Of a stretch of 64,000 bases of DNA, positions 10,027 to 22,660 are shown piece after piece. Position numbers and translations under genes: made by a program. Below the pieces are notes generated by a model. That model saw only the letters and a program-made list of their open reading frames with translations, had not been told where the DNA came from and ran no database searches. The DNA is from Mactra quadrangularis (taxonomy: Eukaryota; Mollusca; Bivalvia; Venerida; Mactridae), in NCBI GenBank assembly GCA_025267735.1, contig CM046311.1, forward strand, positions 27,261,399-27,325,398, written 5' to 3'. Every line of letters begins with the position of its first letter. The first letter of the stretch is position 1.

Positions 10027-11852
10027 TCAGCCAGGGCACAAGAAGTTATCATCCCTTCTTAGCACTTTCACTGGTGAACAAAATGATAAATAGACCCATT
10101 CAGAACACCTGTCACATTGACCCCAATTCAACACATACAAGTATGGCTTCACGTGAATGATAGCTGGGGTGAACTTGTTACAAACTATGCATTTATCATC
10201 TGGATCATCTGTCTGAACACGAATCTTCTGGAGGTGGTATTGTTTTTCTTTTCTTTGTTAGTTGACCTGATGTATTTGGTTTAATATTTTCAGATTGAAG
10301 AATATCCAATGTAGTAGTAGAAGCATTTGTTTTTTACTTTTTGTTTCAACATGAGCCCTAACTTTATCAACAATGTCAGATTCAGTGATAGCCTTTCCTC
10401 CCACAATTTTACTGAGACAGTTTCTAACTTAAGCCTTTTTTACATTCTTCAACACCTCATCCCCTCTTTTGTCAAGGTATTGTTCTGCCTTATCATGGAT
10501 ATCTACATTCTCATCACTTAACTCAGTGGATTTTGTTTGCTGAAATGAGTCTGAAGGAGCAACAGCGTGTGGACTAATGACATCAGGGTTGTATGGAAGT
10601 ATTTCAGGTTTTTTTGAAAGCTGTCTGAATGTTATGAGCACTTAAGGTGCAGCTATAAATCTTGCAGGCATTTCCACAAATGTCATACCTGGAGATAACA
10701 CATCCTGCAGACTCCCTCATATATGAATGACAAGCAGCATTCCATGAAAGTTCAAATGGTCCATAACAACCAACGTCCAAAGGTTGCAACAACTGAGAAC
10801 AGTGTGGAGGCAGCACAAATAAAGTAATACGATTTTGTATGGCCCATTCAATTAAAGATAAAGTGGCATAACTAGTGTGTCCATCATATAATAATAAAAC
10901 ATGACTTCCATCAACCCTTGAAGGTAGGTACTTAAACAAGTGCTGTTTTATGTAATTTTCAAAACTGGTAGTGTTTGACCATCCAGATGGAGAAACATCC
11001 CCTGATGTACCAGGTGTAGCACCTTCTAACAAACTATCAAGCATTCTTTTGCATGGGAACACGAAAAAAGGAGGAATTTGCTGACCAATAGCATTTGCAC
11101 AGCCAATAAATGTGACGGTTTTTCCCTTGCCACTGGTTACAGCCTGCACTTTGTACTTTTTACTTCCAACAATCTTGGGAGGCTTGTGGTCAGGGGTTAA
11201 ACCTTTCTCATCTATGCTATATATCAATTGTGGCTGATCCTTTAAGTTATATTTGATTAAAATCGTATCTAGCTCAATGAAATAATTAGAAATAACTGAC
11301 TGTGTGGCATTTTTGCCCTGGCAACTTCAAAACCCCGTGGTTTCACTAGTTTAAGATCAAGTCACCTCTTAAAGAAATTATATCACCACTGCTTTGTTAA
11401 AGGCTTTCACTTGTCACGTAGTCCTATATAATAAGCATAATCAGATGCTAGGTTTATTGTCGCTTGGCGTCAGTATCCATAACCAATTTCACTCGTGGTG
11501 ATCAAGTGCTGTACCAAGATAGACTCATGTTCCAAAGAAAATAATGGCTCTGGACCAGATTTGATGGTTTCCAAATCTACTTTCCCTCTGAACCTATCTT
11601 TGAGTGTTGTAATAGTCACATTGAAGCGTTTAGCAGCCCTTTCCACAGCTAACTTATCATTTTTACTGCCAGGTAAGCATCTGTGAGACGATTTTGATCA
11701 TAGTGTCTATATTTTCCTCTGCTTGACCGCTTACGCTGAAAATCATAGCGCTGAAGACACTGAATTTGTTTGGGTTTAAAGGGTAAAATGAGATTTCCGG
11801 CTCCAACTACGTTTGTACACAAAGGACAGTTCAGTGATATGTAGAACATCAT
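10027..11852 (-). pseudogene. pogo/Tigger-type transposase with C-terminal PHD-like finger, decayed
   Basis: Read on the minus strand from about 11,852. The N-terminus holds a Psq-type helix-turn-helix: RGKYRHYDQNRLTDAYLAVK, then after a one-base loss near 11,656 KLAVERAAKRFNVTITTLKD, the usual pogo DNA-binding domain. After decayed linkers comes the DDE-superfamily core (11,227 to 10,604): YSIDEKGLTP, LLLYDGHTSY and PPHCSQLLQPLDVGCYGPF give all three Asp of a pogo DDD triad. After a run of A near 10,614 the frame shifts to PEILPYNPDVISP. The protein ends at TGA 10,027-10,029 after a Cys-rich tail. At least three frameshifts make it inactive. pogo/Tigger elements duplicate TA; element ends were not identified. 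The 5' part recurs at about 29.4 kb. Confidence 0.83.
10030..10225 (-). pseudogene. PHD-like zinc finger at the C-terminus of the pogo transposase
   Basis: In one open frame on the minus strand: DDKCIVCNKFTPAI, then WGQCDRCSEWVYLSFC, then DDNFLCPG and stop. The spacing CxxC...CxxC..W[V][H/Y]..C...C fits a PHD finger, with the usual His of WVH changed to Tyr and the final Cys lost before the stop. PHD tails are known on some animal pogo-like transposases. The finger may have read histone H3 tails in the intact protein; that is inference. Confidence 0.6.
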
Positions 11853-12426
11853 TGCTACGGTTAAAAAAAATCGACCTATATAAATACAGCAGGTAAACCG
11901 GTCAGGCGAACACGCTTTTCATTTGTGTTCAATTACAACAAGTTAAGTGGTCATTCTTAGAACAATGCAATAATAAACTCTTTAAAGTTATCATTTATGC
12001 ACATTTATTCTACTGCATCTGTATGTGAAGTCCACTATTCAGACATCATTATAAGTCATCACCTACATTCTTTAAACTTTTCCTCTAGAACCATTCTATT
12101 ACAAAAGATGACGTAACATCTCTACTGAAAACTGGCACTAACGACAGGTCGTTACTGAATAGTTCATACCATTCTATTACATAATACGACGTAAAGATCT
12201 CTACAGGGACGCTTAACTCACAAGCTATTATACATACGCTTCAGTATGACCGATTAACAAGTGTATTTCAGGAATTATTGCGCCTGTCATAGCAGACGAT
12301 CATTTTGAATTACTCTATACTTATATACTGAGGGACTACTTCTGGATTCGGTACATTTTCAAAATCGGAGGGGTCTGAAATACGGTAGATATATCTGTTC
12401 AGGACTGGCGTCCCGAACAAATAAAA
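11738..12426. repeat. Long repeat, unit A first segment (paralogue at 29,371-30,100)
   Basis: From AGCGCTGAAGACACTGAA to GTCCCGAACAAATAAAAA this segment aligns collinearly, with scattered substitutions and small indels, to 29,371-30,100. It includes the pogo 5' codons and upstream flank, so it is either the 5' end of the pogo element or part of a larger duplicated block. It ends in a hairpin at 12,397-12,418 (GTTCAGGAC / GTCCCGAAC) that is also in the paralogue at 30,068-30,089. Confidence 0.75.
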
Positions 12427-12720
12427 ATCAAAGCACTGAAAGTACTGGGGTATTCATTGTGTTTAGATTTATTCAATTTTTGTTGGGTTTTATGCTGTAG
12501 AAACACCTTATAAAGGTTATATCACAGCGGTCAGTCCACCTACTCACTGTTCCTGAAGAGGCTTTATCTCTTGATTTAGCTGTTAACAAACTACTTGGTG
12601 CACTAATACTACTGTTGTAATTAGTCAAAGCTATTAACTGTTACAATATGACTATCACATTGTTTTATTAGTCTGTGTGTCAAAAAACCTCTAATATAGA
12701 AGATATTTAAAACCTAGTCA
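12427..12720 (-). mobile_element. SINE family B body, headless, with a pre-insertion site
   Basis: The segment shares the family-B body (TCAGTCCACCTACTCACTGTTCCTG and flanks) and aligns to 34,561-35,430 including non-SINE sequence beyond it (GTCAAAGCTATTAACTG...). It contains CAGTCCAC once (12,532-12,539), the empty site of the MITE found in the paralogue. No tRNA-like head is preserved. Confidence 0.6.
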
Positions 12721-13852
12721 TTGTTATCTGTTATGTGTGATACGTAGTACACATTTTTGAGTAAAGTAGGACTAACACCCTGCTGCTATTCTATGATTTA
12801 TATAGTAACTGAACAGAAAATAACGTATTTAAACCCCATTTCTGCTTATCATAAATGTCTTAGAAATTAATTTTACCTGCACTGATGGTGTTTAATGATG
12901 AAGGTTAAATTTACAGATATAATTAAGAATTAATTTTTTAATAAATTTTATTTCTTTTTTTCATTCGATTACCTGATTTAACAAAGAGGTTAATGTAGTC
13001 AAGTGAATGGGATAATTTTTTGGAAAATAGCTGAAAGTGTTTTATATGCACAAATTATCTATATCTTGTAAGAAAATAAACAAATGTTAAGATTCAAAGT
13101 GTTGTACTAAGATTTAATACCCGAGTTCATTATTACACACTAACTAGTTATTTTGGAGTAAAAGTAATATATGTTCCAAACATTAATTATGTTGATGACT
13201 TCAACAAGTACAAATAATATATTCAAAACATTAATTGATAGTATAATAATTATCATTCATATTATTAATATATTAAAGTTAAATGCAGTTATTGTATTTT
13301 TTAAAGGAGTATGTTTTATTAACATTTTTTATTCAGGAACTTTTCCTTAATCTCTCCAGATCTTGTCAGATTACACTTTGGCGAAATGAAACTTTTCCAT
13401 CATAAGCCTTTATTCTTTATTGAATAGGTTTTATAGATTTTATAATCCCTTAGCTCTCACAGTGCTTTAAACTGTACCTTCACAGAGATAAAAATCTATA
13501 TCAATTTTTATTTTCTTGAAAGGGTTTGATACTACAGTATCCAAGTCAGGGTGCTACTTAATGTATCATAGTCAACACTAATAGTGTGGCTTTACCAATG
13601 TTAGTTCACACTATTTTATTGCACAATATTTTTAAAAGACCCCCCCCCCCACCCCTTAAAAAACCCACTTCAAAACAGAGGATTATCGAATATACTGACT
13701 TGTAAGTATCTAAACCCGATATAGTCATGGATGGATTTTATTGCAAGTATTTTATCGATTGTGATACTCATTGACAAAATGTATATTGATGATTTTATCC
13801 TTGTTAAATTTATTTCACCTAAGGACTTGCATCCAATGCGCCGTAAAATTTA
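12721..13852. other. AT-rich DNA with one poly-C run
   Basis: No gene recognised. A C-rich run lies near 13,641-13,655. The sequence just before 13,853 (TCCAATGCGCCGTAAAATT) matches the paralogue at about 35,517, giving the left flank of the next insertion. Confidence 0.4.
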
Positions 13853-14802
13853 GAGATGCGTTCAACAATGCGAACGCTCGGGGCGACATCGAGCGCCCGC
13901 GTTCTGCTCGCGATACAGCTCGAGAGGTGTTTCGCTTAAAAATTGTTGTATAAATAGATTTCAGTTTATATGAGTTTCCTCCCTTGTCTATTAAAGATAA
14001 TGTTGTTTTAGATTTTATGTACAATACCCACCAAAAGTGCGGAGACATTTTCACTTTGCAGGCCTACTTAATAGCTTTTGTCCAAAATTTTGAAAACTGA
14101 TTACTTAAAAAAGCTCTTAAGTTTTATTTTTTTGTTTATCACTTTACTTATAACTGAGTTTGAAAAATACCAAACAAAATACATTATAGAAAATGATTAC
14201 AATAAACAGGCTTAAGCTAGGGTGTCAGATGCTATTATTATTCATGTGCCGCATTGATTAAATTTGTTTTCATTTTGTCACAACCATATTTAAATATAAA
14301 AAAACTAGTAATTCTACAAAAAATCATCAAAATTAATGAGTTGTAGTTTTTTGGTGGGTACTATATTAATACATTATTGGAAATATATATTATAACAGGT
14401 ACCAAAGATGGTGGCAAGAATTTTTTTTCATATCAAAGAATTTTTCTGAAAAGTGGGACGCAAACTTGTGTGTTACTTGTTCCACATAAAATATCCACGC
14501 AATGCATAAAATATACTAAATGTACCCTTTATTTGGTACAGTAAATTGTCTCTATGATTTATGTATGGTAAAAAATATGAAAGATCTCGTGTATCAGCAG
14601 AAATAATTGTTTCCCCACCCGCTTTTTCAATAATGTGCTGTTAGACGTCATCTTGGATTTTATAGCGAGCGCTCGACATTCTGTACACAAGTCTGACTGA
14701 CCAATATCTACACCTATTTATGGAATGAGCGCAGTCGTTCAATAGCCTTACAATTCGCGAGGCGGGCGCTCGCTCGAGCGCTCGCATTGTTGAACACACC
14801 TC
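13853..14802. mobile_element. 950-bp TIR element with CpG-rich ends, non-autonomous
   Basis: Its 28-bp ends, GAGATGCGTTCAACAATGCG.. (13,853-13,880) and the complement at 14,775-14,802, match with three mismatches. Further inside, CGAGCGCCCGC and CTCGCGA are also shared by both ends. The ends are GC/CpG-rich while the interior is AT-rich. The paralogous block at about 35,515-35,580 lacks the whole 950 bp and joins the two flanks directly, proving insertion or excision. An inner inverted pair (TACCCACCAAAA near 14,027, complement near 14,350) is present. No transposase. The superfamily is not assigned; TIR plus sequence style would allow a MULE-like or other cut-and-paste element. Confidence 0.75.
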
Positions 14803-15700
14803 GGGTTTAATTGCACACGATCTGAACAGTTACAGTCCGGAAATAATTATCTTTAAAACAAACCCATTACGCGGGAATCAGCACTTATGATAATGTATAC
14901 AGTACAAGTATTAGCATTTCCAAAAATGCTTGAGTCGTCGATTAGCATGCATGTATGACATCTCCTTTAGTAAAGCATTCAAGCAATATATGTGTCAGAG
15001 TTTAACAATTTCGTCATGTTCCGACAGAGCTTATACAAACTCATTTTTATGGTATACTTTATAATTAACCTGTCCATTTGGCAAGAAATTATATTTATTG
15101 ATAACCAATCCAGATTATTCGATTCAAGAACATGCTCTGTCCCATATTCCGACGGCTAATCGAACGAAGATTATATTTCTTTACAAGAAAATATTGACGC
15201 AAAGCATCAAAGGTCCCTAAACAATTAAAAGCACGAAAGTACTGCTTACGCCTGTGATCTCTATAAGTTAGGCATTAAAATTCTTTAGAAAATGTTTATT
15301 AACCGTTAATTAAACCAATCATGTTTGATAATTTAAAATATAAATGTACAATATATAAAAGGATCTTTATCAGTGATGGTCTGATAATTCTTCTCTGTTT
15401 ATAGTGTCAGTCACAGTGTCTTCGTCAGTTGTTTAGACTGTGTCGTTCTATAAATAGACCGCGTAGGCCGTCGAGTGTACATCTATCTAATAGTACTGCC
15501 ACACACCTCTAACGAGTATTATCATGTTATGGGCAGTCTTATCTGTGTTACAAGTTAATCGCTTCCAGTATATTCTGTGACGTCATATTGAGCGTCTGGT
15601 CATTTTCTCGCGCAGAAATACATAAAGTACCAGTTTCAGTATGAACTATTTTATTGTAGCGGAATTATCCGGATGTGGATGTTGTTAGGTTTCGTTGATT
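14803..15700. repeat. Long repeat, unit A later segments (paralogues at 31.3-31.8 and 35.5-35.8 kb)
   Basis: 14,803-14,890 aligns to 35,550-35,640; 14,894-15,480 aligns to 31,286-31,760 (shared words include AAGCATTCAAGCAATATATGT and ATCAGTGATGGTCTGATAAT); 15,548-15,680 aligns to 35,660-35,810 (GTGACGTCATA.TGAG). All are in the same orientation and order. No coding potential was seen. Confidence 0.7.
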
Positions 15701-17656
15701 AAATGTAGGTCAATATAGGACTCCGATCGGAATACCACTATTAATCTATTGGTAACAGAGTATTCATTGTTTACTCAATGAATACAAAAACGTATAGGTC
15801 CCTTTAATAATGACGTTTAACGTTGTACAATATGATTCATTGATCATAAGGAACTGATGGCAATTAGTCACGTTATTAGAGTTGTGCAGTATACTACAAG
15901 TAACAAATACCACGTGACCTTTATAGTAAATATAAGCGTGCATCTGCTGAAAACTGTCAAAAATTTTTAACGTTTGAATTAGCCAGGAGAAGGAAAACAA
16001 AAAAGAGATATTTTTGGGTTAGTGAAAATCAATGTATAAATCAAAGTTTATCAAAAATAAATTACCTTTCTTACTTCCATTTCGAATATTTTATTACAGT
16101 GTGTCAAATATTCTCCTTAGCCGTCAAAATATCACGTGACCGTTTTCGCGCATGCGTGAAATGCGTAATTAAACCGGAAATACATAGCTCGGCGAAATCA
16201 GATCCTCATCGAAAGCAGATGCCGTGAGGATATGTTTGACAATAGCAGACAACTATTTCTTGCTTTTATTTATCGGTGATTTTACAATGCTATGAAGTCC
16301 AAGGCGTTTAGTTTAAGCTGGTGCAAGTAATTAAAGTTTCTATGGTGATATAATCTTATTTCAGGGGGAAATGTCAAGGTTAGATATTACATAAGATGTA
16401 CAAACAAAATCAGACAAACAAGTGTAAAAGTTGGAAATAATTTTTTTCTTGTCGAGTACATTGCATCTACAATGTAGAACAAATTTTACTGACATAAGAC
16501 CAATTTATTCGTGGCTGCAATGACACATTTAACTTAACTATTGTTTCGAAATATATTTGTGATACACGGTGGGTTTATTGTAAATTGTTGAATTTTCTCT
16601 TTAAGAATTCATGCATTGGTTCTCCTTGATAAAAAAGTGATGATGTTTATTTACTTGGTACACATGCGTCTAATACCATAGGCACGTGCGCTTTCACTAT
16701 TTATTTAATGTGCCGTTATCTATGCTTTAATATTCAACAAACGTAGCTCGTGTCGGCTGTTATAATTTTACTCCCCACGTTAAATGAGCATAGCCTAAAA
16801 AAAATAGTGCCCGAGTTTATAAGGGATTGACATTTACAGGTCCTTAGATGTCCGTAATAAACATGCCAGTAAATGTAAAACATGTACTAATCTTATCAAT
16901 TGAAGTAAAATGGTCTAAATTGAGTTTAAAACGATTCTAGTAAAAAAAAGACCTACTTCAATACGTTTTTTAAGTCCCAGCTCGGTTCCGCTGTCACATT
17001 TCATTCTGTCCTTCATCCGACGATCATGCCAGCCATTATACAAAAAATACAAAGATTGACTATTTAATTAAAGCCAAACTGTGCATAGCATAATATAATA
17101 GAACTGGCTACGTGTAATCTTTCAAGTTTCTTAATTATCCAAGTTGGCACGAGCATCGCTGATTTTCTGAAAATCCTTTCTCTCTTGGCGCGCGTTCCTA
17201 AATCCAATTTATATCCAACCTTTCGATAAATTCTCAAGTAAATTGTCTGATAACACACTACTATCCAGTTAACATCCAATCATTTTAGCTGTATTTGCAA
17301 TATTCCGTCGAAAACATCGAAACATCACCATGTATAAATAAAATGTCACACATTAAGGGCAAGGTCGAATGTTTTGTTTATTCCACGACGCTTATTTTGT
17401 AAAATGATGTTAAACAAACAAATAAAATTGACAATTCGTTTTTAGTTTGTGGTTTCTCTTTTTAAATTAAGTTTTTAATATTATTTGTTTGGAATTAGAA
17501 ACACCTACATATGAGAATTGTGTAAATAAATGCTATTTTCGACCTTTGCACTGGGGGCGGATTTCAACAGCATGACGTTTCTCACGGTTAAAAATAGTTC
17601 TAAAATATATCTTTTTCTAGGGATGTATTTTGCGATGTTAGAATCATAATACGTTT

Positions 17657-17699
17657 GATGCGCTAATTAAATCACTCGTGATTTAATCATACGCGCATC
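17657..17699. repeat. Perfect-stem hairpin GTGATTTAA
   Basis: TTAAATCAC at 17,667-17,675 and GTGATTTAA at 17,678-17,686 form a 9-bp stem with a 2-nt loop. GATGCG and CGCATC (17,657-17,662, 17,694-17,699) extend it after an unequal internal loop. It could be the core of a small fold-back element; no further family member was seen in the window. Confidence 0.5.
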
Positions 17700-18539
17700 A
17701 CAGCTCGTGCCTATGTTTTATTAGACAACATAATATAGACAACTGTAAGTAATTTCTGAAATAAGATATAGTGTTTAATAGTCTAGATTTGGCTGATCCC
17801 CCTGAAACTAGTACTTTTTATGGTAACTGACATTTATATTCAAATATTTTCAAAACTGAAAATTTGTTTAATATAATGCACAAAATATACATCTGAATTT
17901 AACTGTATTTATAAGTACATACAGGTCTGTACAAATATGTAGCACTTTTCAAGTATCTTACTCTTTCTACCTAAATAAGATTATTATTGTTTATAAACTG
18001 TATTGGTTGTGCCGACAATCGGTTGAATTGTAATTACGACAAACACCAGATATAAATTATTGTGTTCTTATATCAAGTGTATTCAGCTATGTTTCGAGCA
18101 AGCTGTGTTACAGCAATATACATTGTTTCTTGTAATATTGTTGACGTGACTATCACGTGCTTTCATCTCTATAATGTTAACTGATTACAAACCTTTCAAT
18201 ATGTTTTATTAGACAATACTTAAGTAAAACTAATTAGTAAATGTCTGAGAAGGGAATTAGTATATGATATCTGAGACATTGTTGTGACAGAGAAAATATT
18301 GACCTATTTAGAGCGTCCTCGCAACATATCACAAGTAACTAGATTTATATCTTGACTTATATTTAACAACCAATAACCTTGATAATTTTTATTGTTCATA
18401 CTTCCTTACTTTAGCTTGAATGTAAAACATCTTTTTTCACAACTAGCACCAATCACTCTCCGAGCCCGCTTTCTTGTGCTCGGTACTGGGCTAACAGGAT
18501 AAAATTATTCGCTCAAGAAAATGACTTGTTTTTAGATGT

Positions 18540-18614
18540 GTTTCTAACCAACGCGAAGCTAACTATCCAATAATTGTCAAATGTCGTAACCACTCGGCCA
18601 CGTCTGATCCACCA
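18540..18614 (-). mobile_element. tRNA-Ser/Leu-like relic, probably a decayed SINE head
   Basis: On the minus strand the text GACGTGGCCGAGTGGTTACG is an excellent A box of the TGGCNNAGTGG type. It is followed at roughly the right distance by poorer B-box-like sequence. No full cloverleaf was recovered, so this is not called as a tRNA gene. Confidence 0.35.
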
Positions 18615-20315
18615 AAAAAATATATTCTAACGTTTGAAAGGAATGACAACAAAATGTAATTATTTTCGTTATTTGTAGTCTATATATTTAAAGCCACTAT
18701 CAAAGATTTCGGTTGTGTTATATCACTCGCAGAGACACTACGTCACTAACAAAACGTTAACTTAAGAACAAAAAAGATGAAGTTGACAATATCAAACTCT
18801 CTATTTGACGTCATCTCTCTATATACATGACGTTTTAGAGTAGGAATGGCGACATGTTATAATTATGTGTGCAAAAACATAGCTGAACAAAAACAAAAAA
18901 GAAACGGAGCATTCATCAATTTTGGATTTTTTTTCATTTAGTTAGCCAAGAGAAGGCTTTTTATTTGTGGTTATGACACTATTTGCAATATGTTTACAGA
19001 GCTTATTCGGTGACATAAACATTGATATTACGCCGCAATTATCTTCTATTACGTTGCATTAGGCTAGTATAACTTTTGTTTTAAAAGATGTTTTTAAATT
19101 ATTAAAACCTACTCGTGCTATTGACAAAATGAAATTTGCTTATTGACGTTCCTTTAATGTAAGACAGTAATTAATTACATTCTAAGCTACATTAATTGGC
19201 GAAGGTTAATGATTGCATGACATGCAATAACCTTGGTATAGACTAGTTCGCTGTTGTACTAGGCATATCGTGACACGACAAATTGCTAACAAAATACCAT
19301 ACTATCGTATAAGTATGTACACATGTAAATGTTGTCTAATTTGTGAGAGGATAAAAAATGAGTTGCATTTTGCTACGTAGATTGTCTTTGATGACTCAGC
19401 AATATAGAAGATTATTTGTTTAACCATTTATACATTTTTTGTATATTATTGCACATTCCTAGAAAACTGATGAACAATATATAAATAGTGATCAGACGGC
19501 AGATAAAACACTTAATCACGCTTCCGTTTATTAATATGTGCAATCTTGACATCTGGCTATAACGTTACAATGTCACGTTCAAATATATGCAGTAATGATT
19601 CATCCAACGTAATTAAGTAGCTTCCAAACTATCACTTTTACCGTTAGTCCTTTTGAGGAAAGCAATGAAACGTAGCCGCTCTCTCATACCACGATGCCAT
19701 GGTCGCATATAACAAGTCACGTTTAAACACGCAACATCAAGTTAAGTAATCAAAGCACTGGAGTGCTGGAGGAACGATGTCCTGAACTTATTTTTAGATT
19801 AAAGAATATTTAATTATGTCAAAATATAAATATTATCAATAAAATAATGTATTAAGTATTAATTAACGAATTTAACAAGAGGATAGCACTAGACCTCTCA
19901 AGTAGTTTGCTCATGACAAGGTTTATCTTACTTTATCAAACAAAATAAACCAGTCAAAGAATTAATTTTCATCAACACATTTTAGGGTCATGTACAGCAG
20001 CCATCTCACCAAACCAAAGATTATTCTGGACTATTTTCTTTAATCACAAGGAGCTGACAACTTCTCATTTTGTTCAAGTAATTTGATATTAAAATCAAGT
20101 TTTCATACACGGATATAACCTGCTATGACTGGAGATTGGGCCAAGGATCTACAGATTTGTAATTCTAAGCTCTTACACTGCACCATGCGTTCAGGTAGGA
20201 ATACACGTTTTCACTAGATTCCTGCCCACATTATTCTCAAAATAATTAACCATAAGCACTACATACGAAAGAGCCATTTTTTATTTTTTATTCCATTATA
20301 ACTATAGAAGCATCT

Positions 20316-20609
20316 TTATTTATTGTTTATTTAGTGGAGTTAACGCCGTATCAACACAATTTAGGTCATTTCACGGCGTCCAGCGCACCTTACCTAGCTA
20401 TCCTGGACCATTGTCTATAACCAGTACTCACCTACCCTTCCACAAGGCCGAAAACTTCTCCATTTTATCTAATCAATGGAGGAAAATCGACATTATTGTC
20501 AAATTTTCATGGAAGGGTATAACCTCCCCGGGTGGGATTCGAACCCGCACCCCCTCGGGCACGAGTATCCAAATCCCGGCGCGCTACCAACTGCGCTATC
20601 GACCCGGGT
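20316..20609 (-). mobile_element. tRNA-derived SINE family A, copy 2
   Basis: Full-length minus-strand copy. The B box GGTTCGAATCC and the A box (TAGCGCAGTTGG) are intact in the complement of 20,530-20,605. The body matches copy 1 with few changes, and the (AATA)n-type tail lies at the low-coordinate end. No convincing target duplication was found. Confidence 0.88.
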
Positions 20610-22660
20610 TTTGTTATTTTTGAAAGTCGATTTATGCCTTCAATTAAAGCAATGGCGTTTACAACTATTAGCGTGTTTATTTGATGTTTTTATCGAACTG
20701 CACCCGAACAAACATAAACTACAGTAAAATGGAGTCTCATCCAGAGAAAGGTGACCCTTTGATATGTGGTGGGCAACTTAAACACCCTGTTAAACATTTT
20801 TATTCTTACTATAGTGGAGACAGTCATACACTTTGCCTTTATTGGCCACTCTTATCACTGTAAGTTGTATCTGTTGTCAGCCTGAAATATACAAAGTAAT
20901 ACACTGTCTTTGTCTAAAGCAACATTTTAAAGCAAATATTATTTCAAACCATAATCGGGTTTGTTGTCAACAGAAAACATTGATGAAAACGTGACACTTA
21001 GTAATTGAGGTTGCTTGAACTTTAACCTATTACTAATGACTTTGTTCAAGTTCATTTAAATACAAGAATAAATTCTTTGGCAGACATATTTCATTCATTA
21101 GTCGTTTTCTGAAAATGATCTGAAATGTTGTCTTTCATGTCTTTCTTAGTCATTTCCGTGCAAAGTCCTTGTTTTGTATCATTATTTTCTTCAACTTCTT
21201 AGTGATTCCAGGATCACATCTCAAGTCTATTCTGACAATGTATAACGAACAATGAACGGAAATAATTAAAAACAGTTGTTATCTCTTAATTAAAGGAACG
21301 GATATTTTTTTTGTAATTAGTAATAAAATTTACAGCAGCAAAATTACATTTTTTTATGCGTTGTGTCTTAGAACCGGAAAACTACATATGTAGAGTTGTA
21401 GTAAATGAATTAGTTAAAATGTCGAGACAGAGTTGGACTTTGTTTCTAACATTGAATTGTAAACTGATACATCATCAGAAAAATGAGCGATACAAACCTG
21501 TACGAGACAAGATATATACATTCTAAAACTAAAATATAGGGTTCGGTATTAAAAGGGCGAGGGACAGAACACGCAAACAATCATTAAGTTACAATATAGG
21601 CGTATCATATAAGTTCATATTTTTTAACTCGAGTGTAAACCACTTTTGACTTAAAATAAATACTAGACAGTTCGTTCCTGATCCTCCAGTACTAAGCTTG
21701 TAGACAAACTTTCTTGCTCGTGGAAACAGCGAGGTATGTTCTCGATGGGATTAATAGAATCTAACAATTGGCTATTTAATGATTACCAGGCTATCGTCGT
21801 ACACACTCTACCATGCCTGCTTCATATATCATGTCGCATTGTCAGCGTAAGGAAACATATTAAATGCTTTATGTGTATATCAATATAGTTAACAATGCGA
21901 ATCAAATGCTAATAAGTATATATTATATTTTTTAATATAAGTGCTCGACTGAGAGAATAAAAATATGTAAGGCAAGTTTTTAATAACCGTTCGATTCAAT
22001 ACATGTAAAAAACGAATGTTAAAAAACATGCATAACTTGCTCTTCTAATAAGGTTAAGGACAGATATTGAAAGAAGTTCACTTTCTGTCTTATCTGTATA
22101 AGATAATTATGAAATATGTCTGATACAGCATCTATAGCGTAGTCTCTGTCCATATAACTGTCATCTCTTCTCAACCGTTCATCCACAATCAATTAATGTA
22201 TGCTATAAAACATGACACCAAGTCATTAAACTTTTACCAACGATTGCATCTCTCGAAATGTAGTAAAACATTAACTTCCAAGACACAAGTATTATGTTGG
22301 CGTTCATTCGTGATTTTGTAATGTATCAAAAAATTTAAACATTGAACATTAGAGTGAATCAATGACAGGTAAGTTTGATGAGGGATCGCTGGTTCAAACA
22401 CCGAGTTGGACCTACATTTTTTCGCGCGGTTTGGTTGTACAATACTTTGTTCTCCCATGCTGCCGCTTACATCTGTATCATCACAGAAAGTTTTGAGCTA
22501 CTTGTGATATGTGCTTAACACTATTCGTAGGTAAACACTTTGGTCCTGACATATGTTTGCCTATTCATATAAAAGAAGACAAGACAAGAAAAGAAGACTT
22601 ATGAATGACAAAATGATGAAACGCAACGTTTACACTTTGCATAACATCACATTTTAGTAT
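20610..22660. other. AT-rich DNA, nothing recognised
   Basis: Short open frames only, none with a domain. No repeat relation to other parts of the window was noticed. Confidence 0.45.

Larger units (their letters stand above)
15701..20315. other. AT-rich DNA without recognised genes
   Basis: About 4.6 kb with no supported coding frame. Near 16,130-16,160 a CACGTGAC E-box and a GCGCATGCG word (NRF-1-like) sit close together and could mark a promoter or simply a transposon end. A hairpin (17,657-17,699) and a tRNA-like relic (18,540-18,614) are listed separately. Confidence 0.4.
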
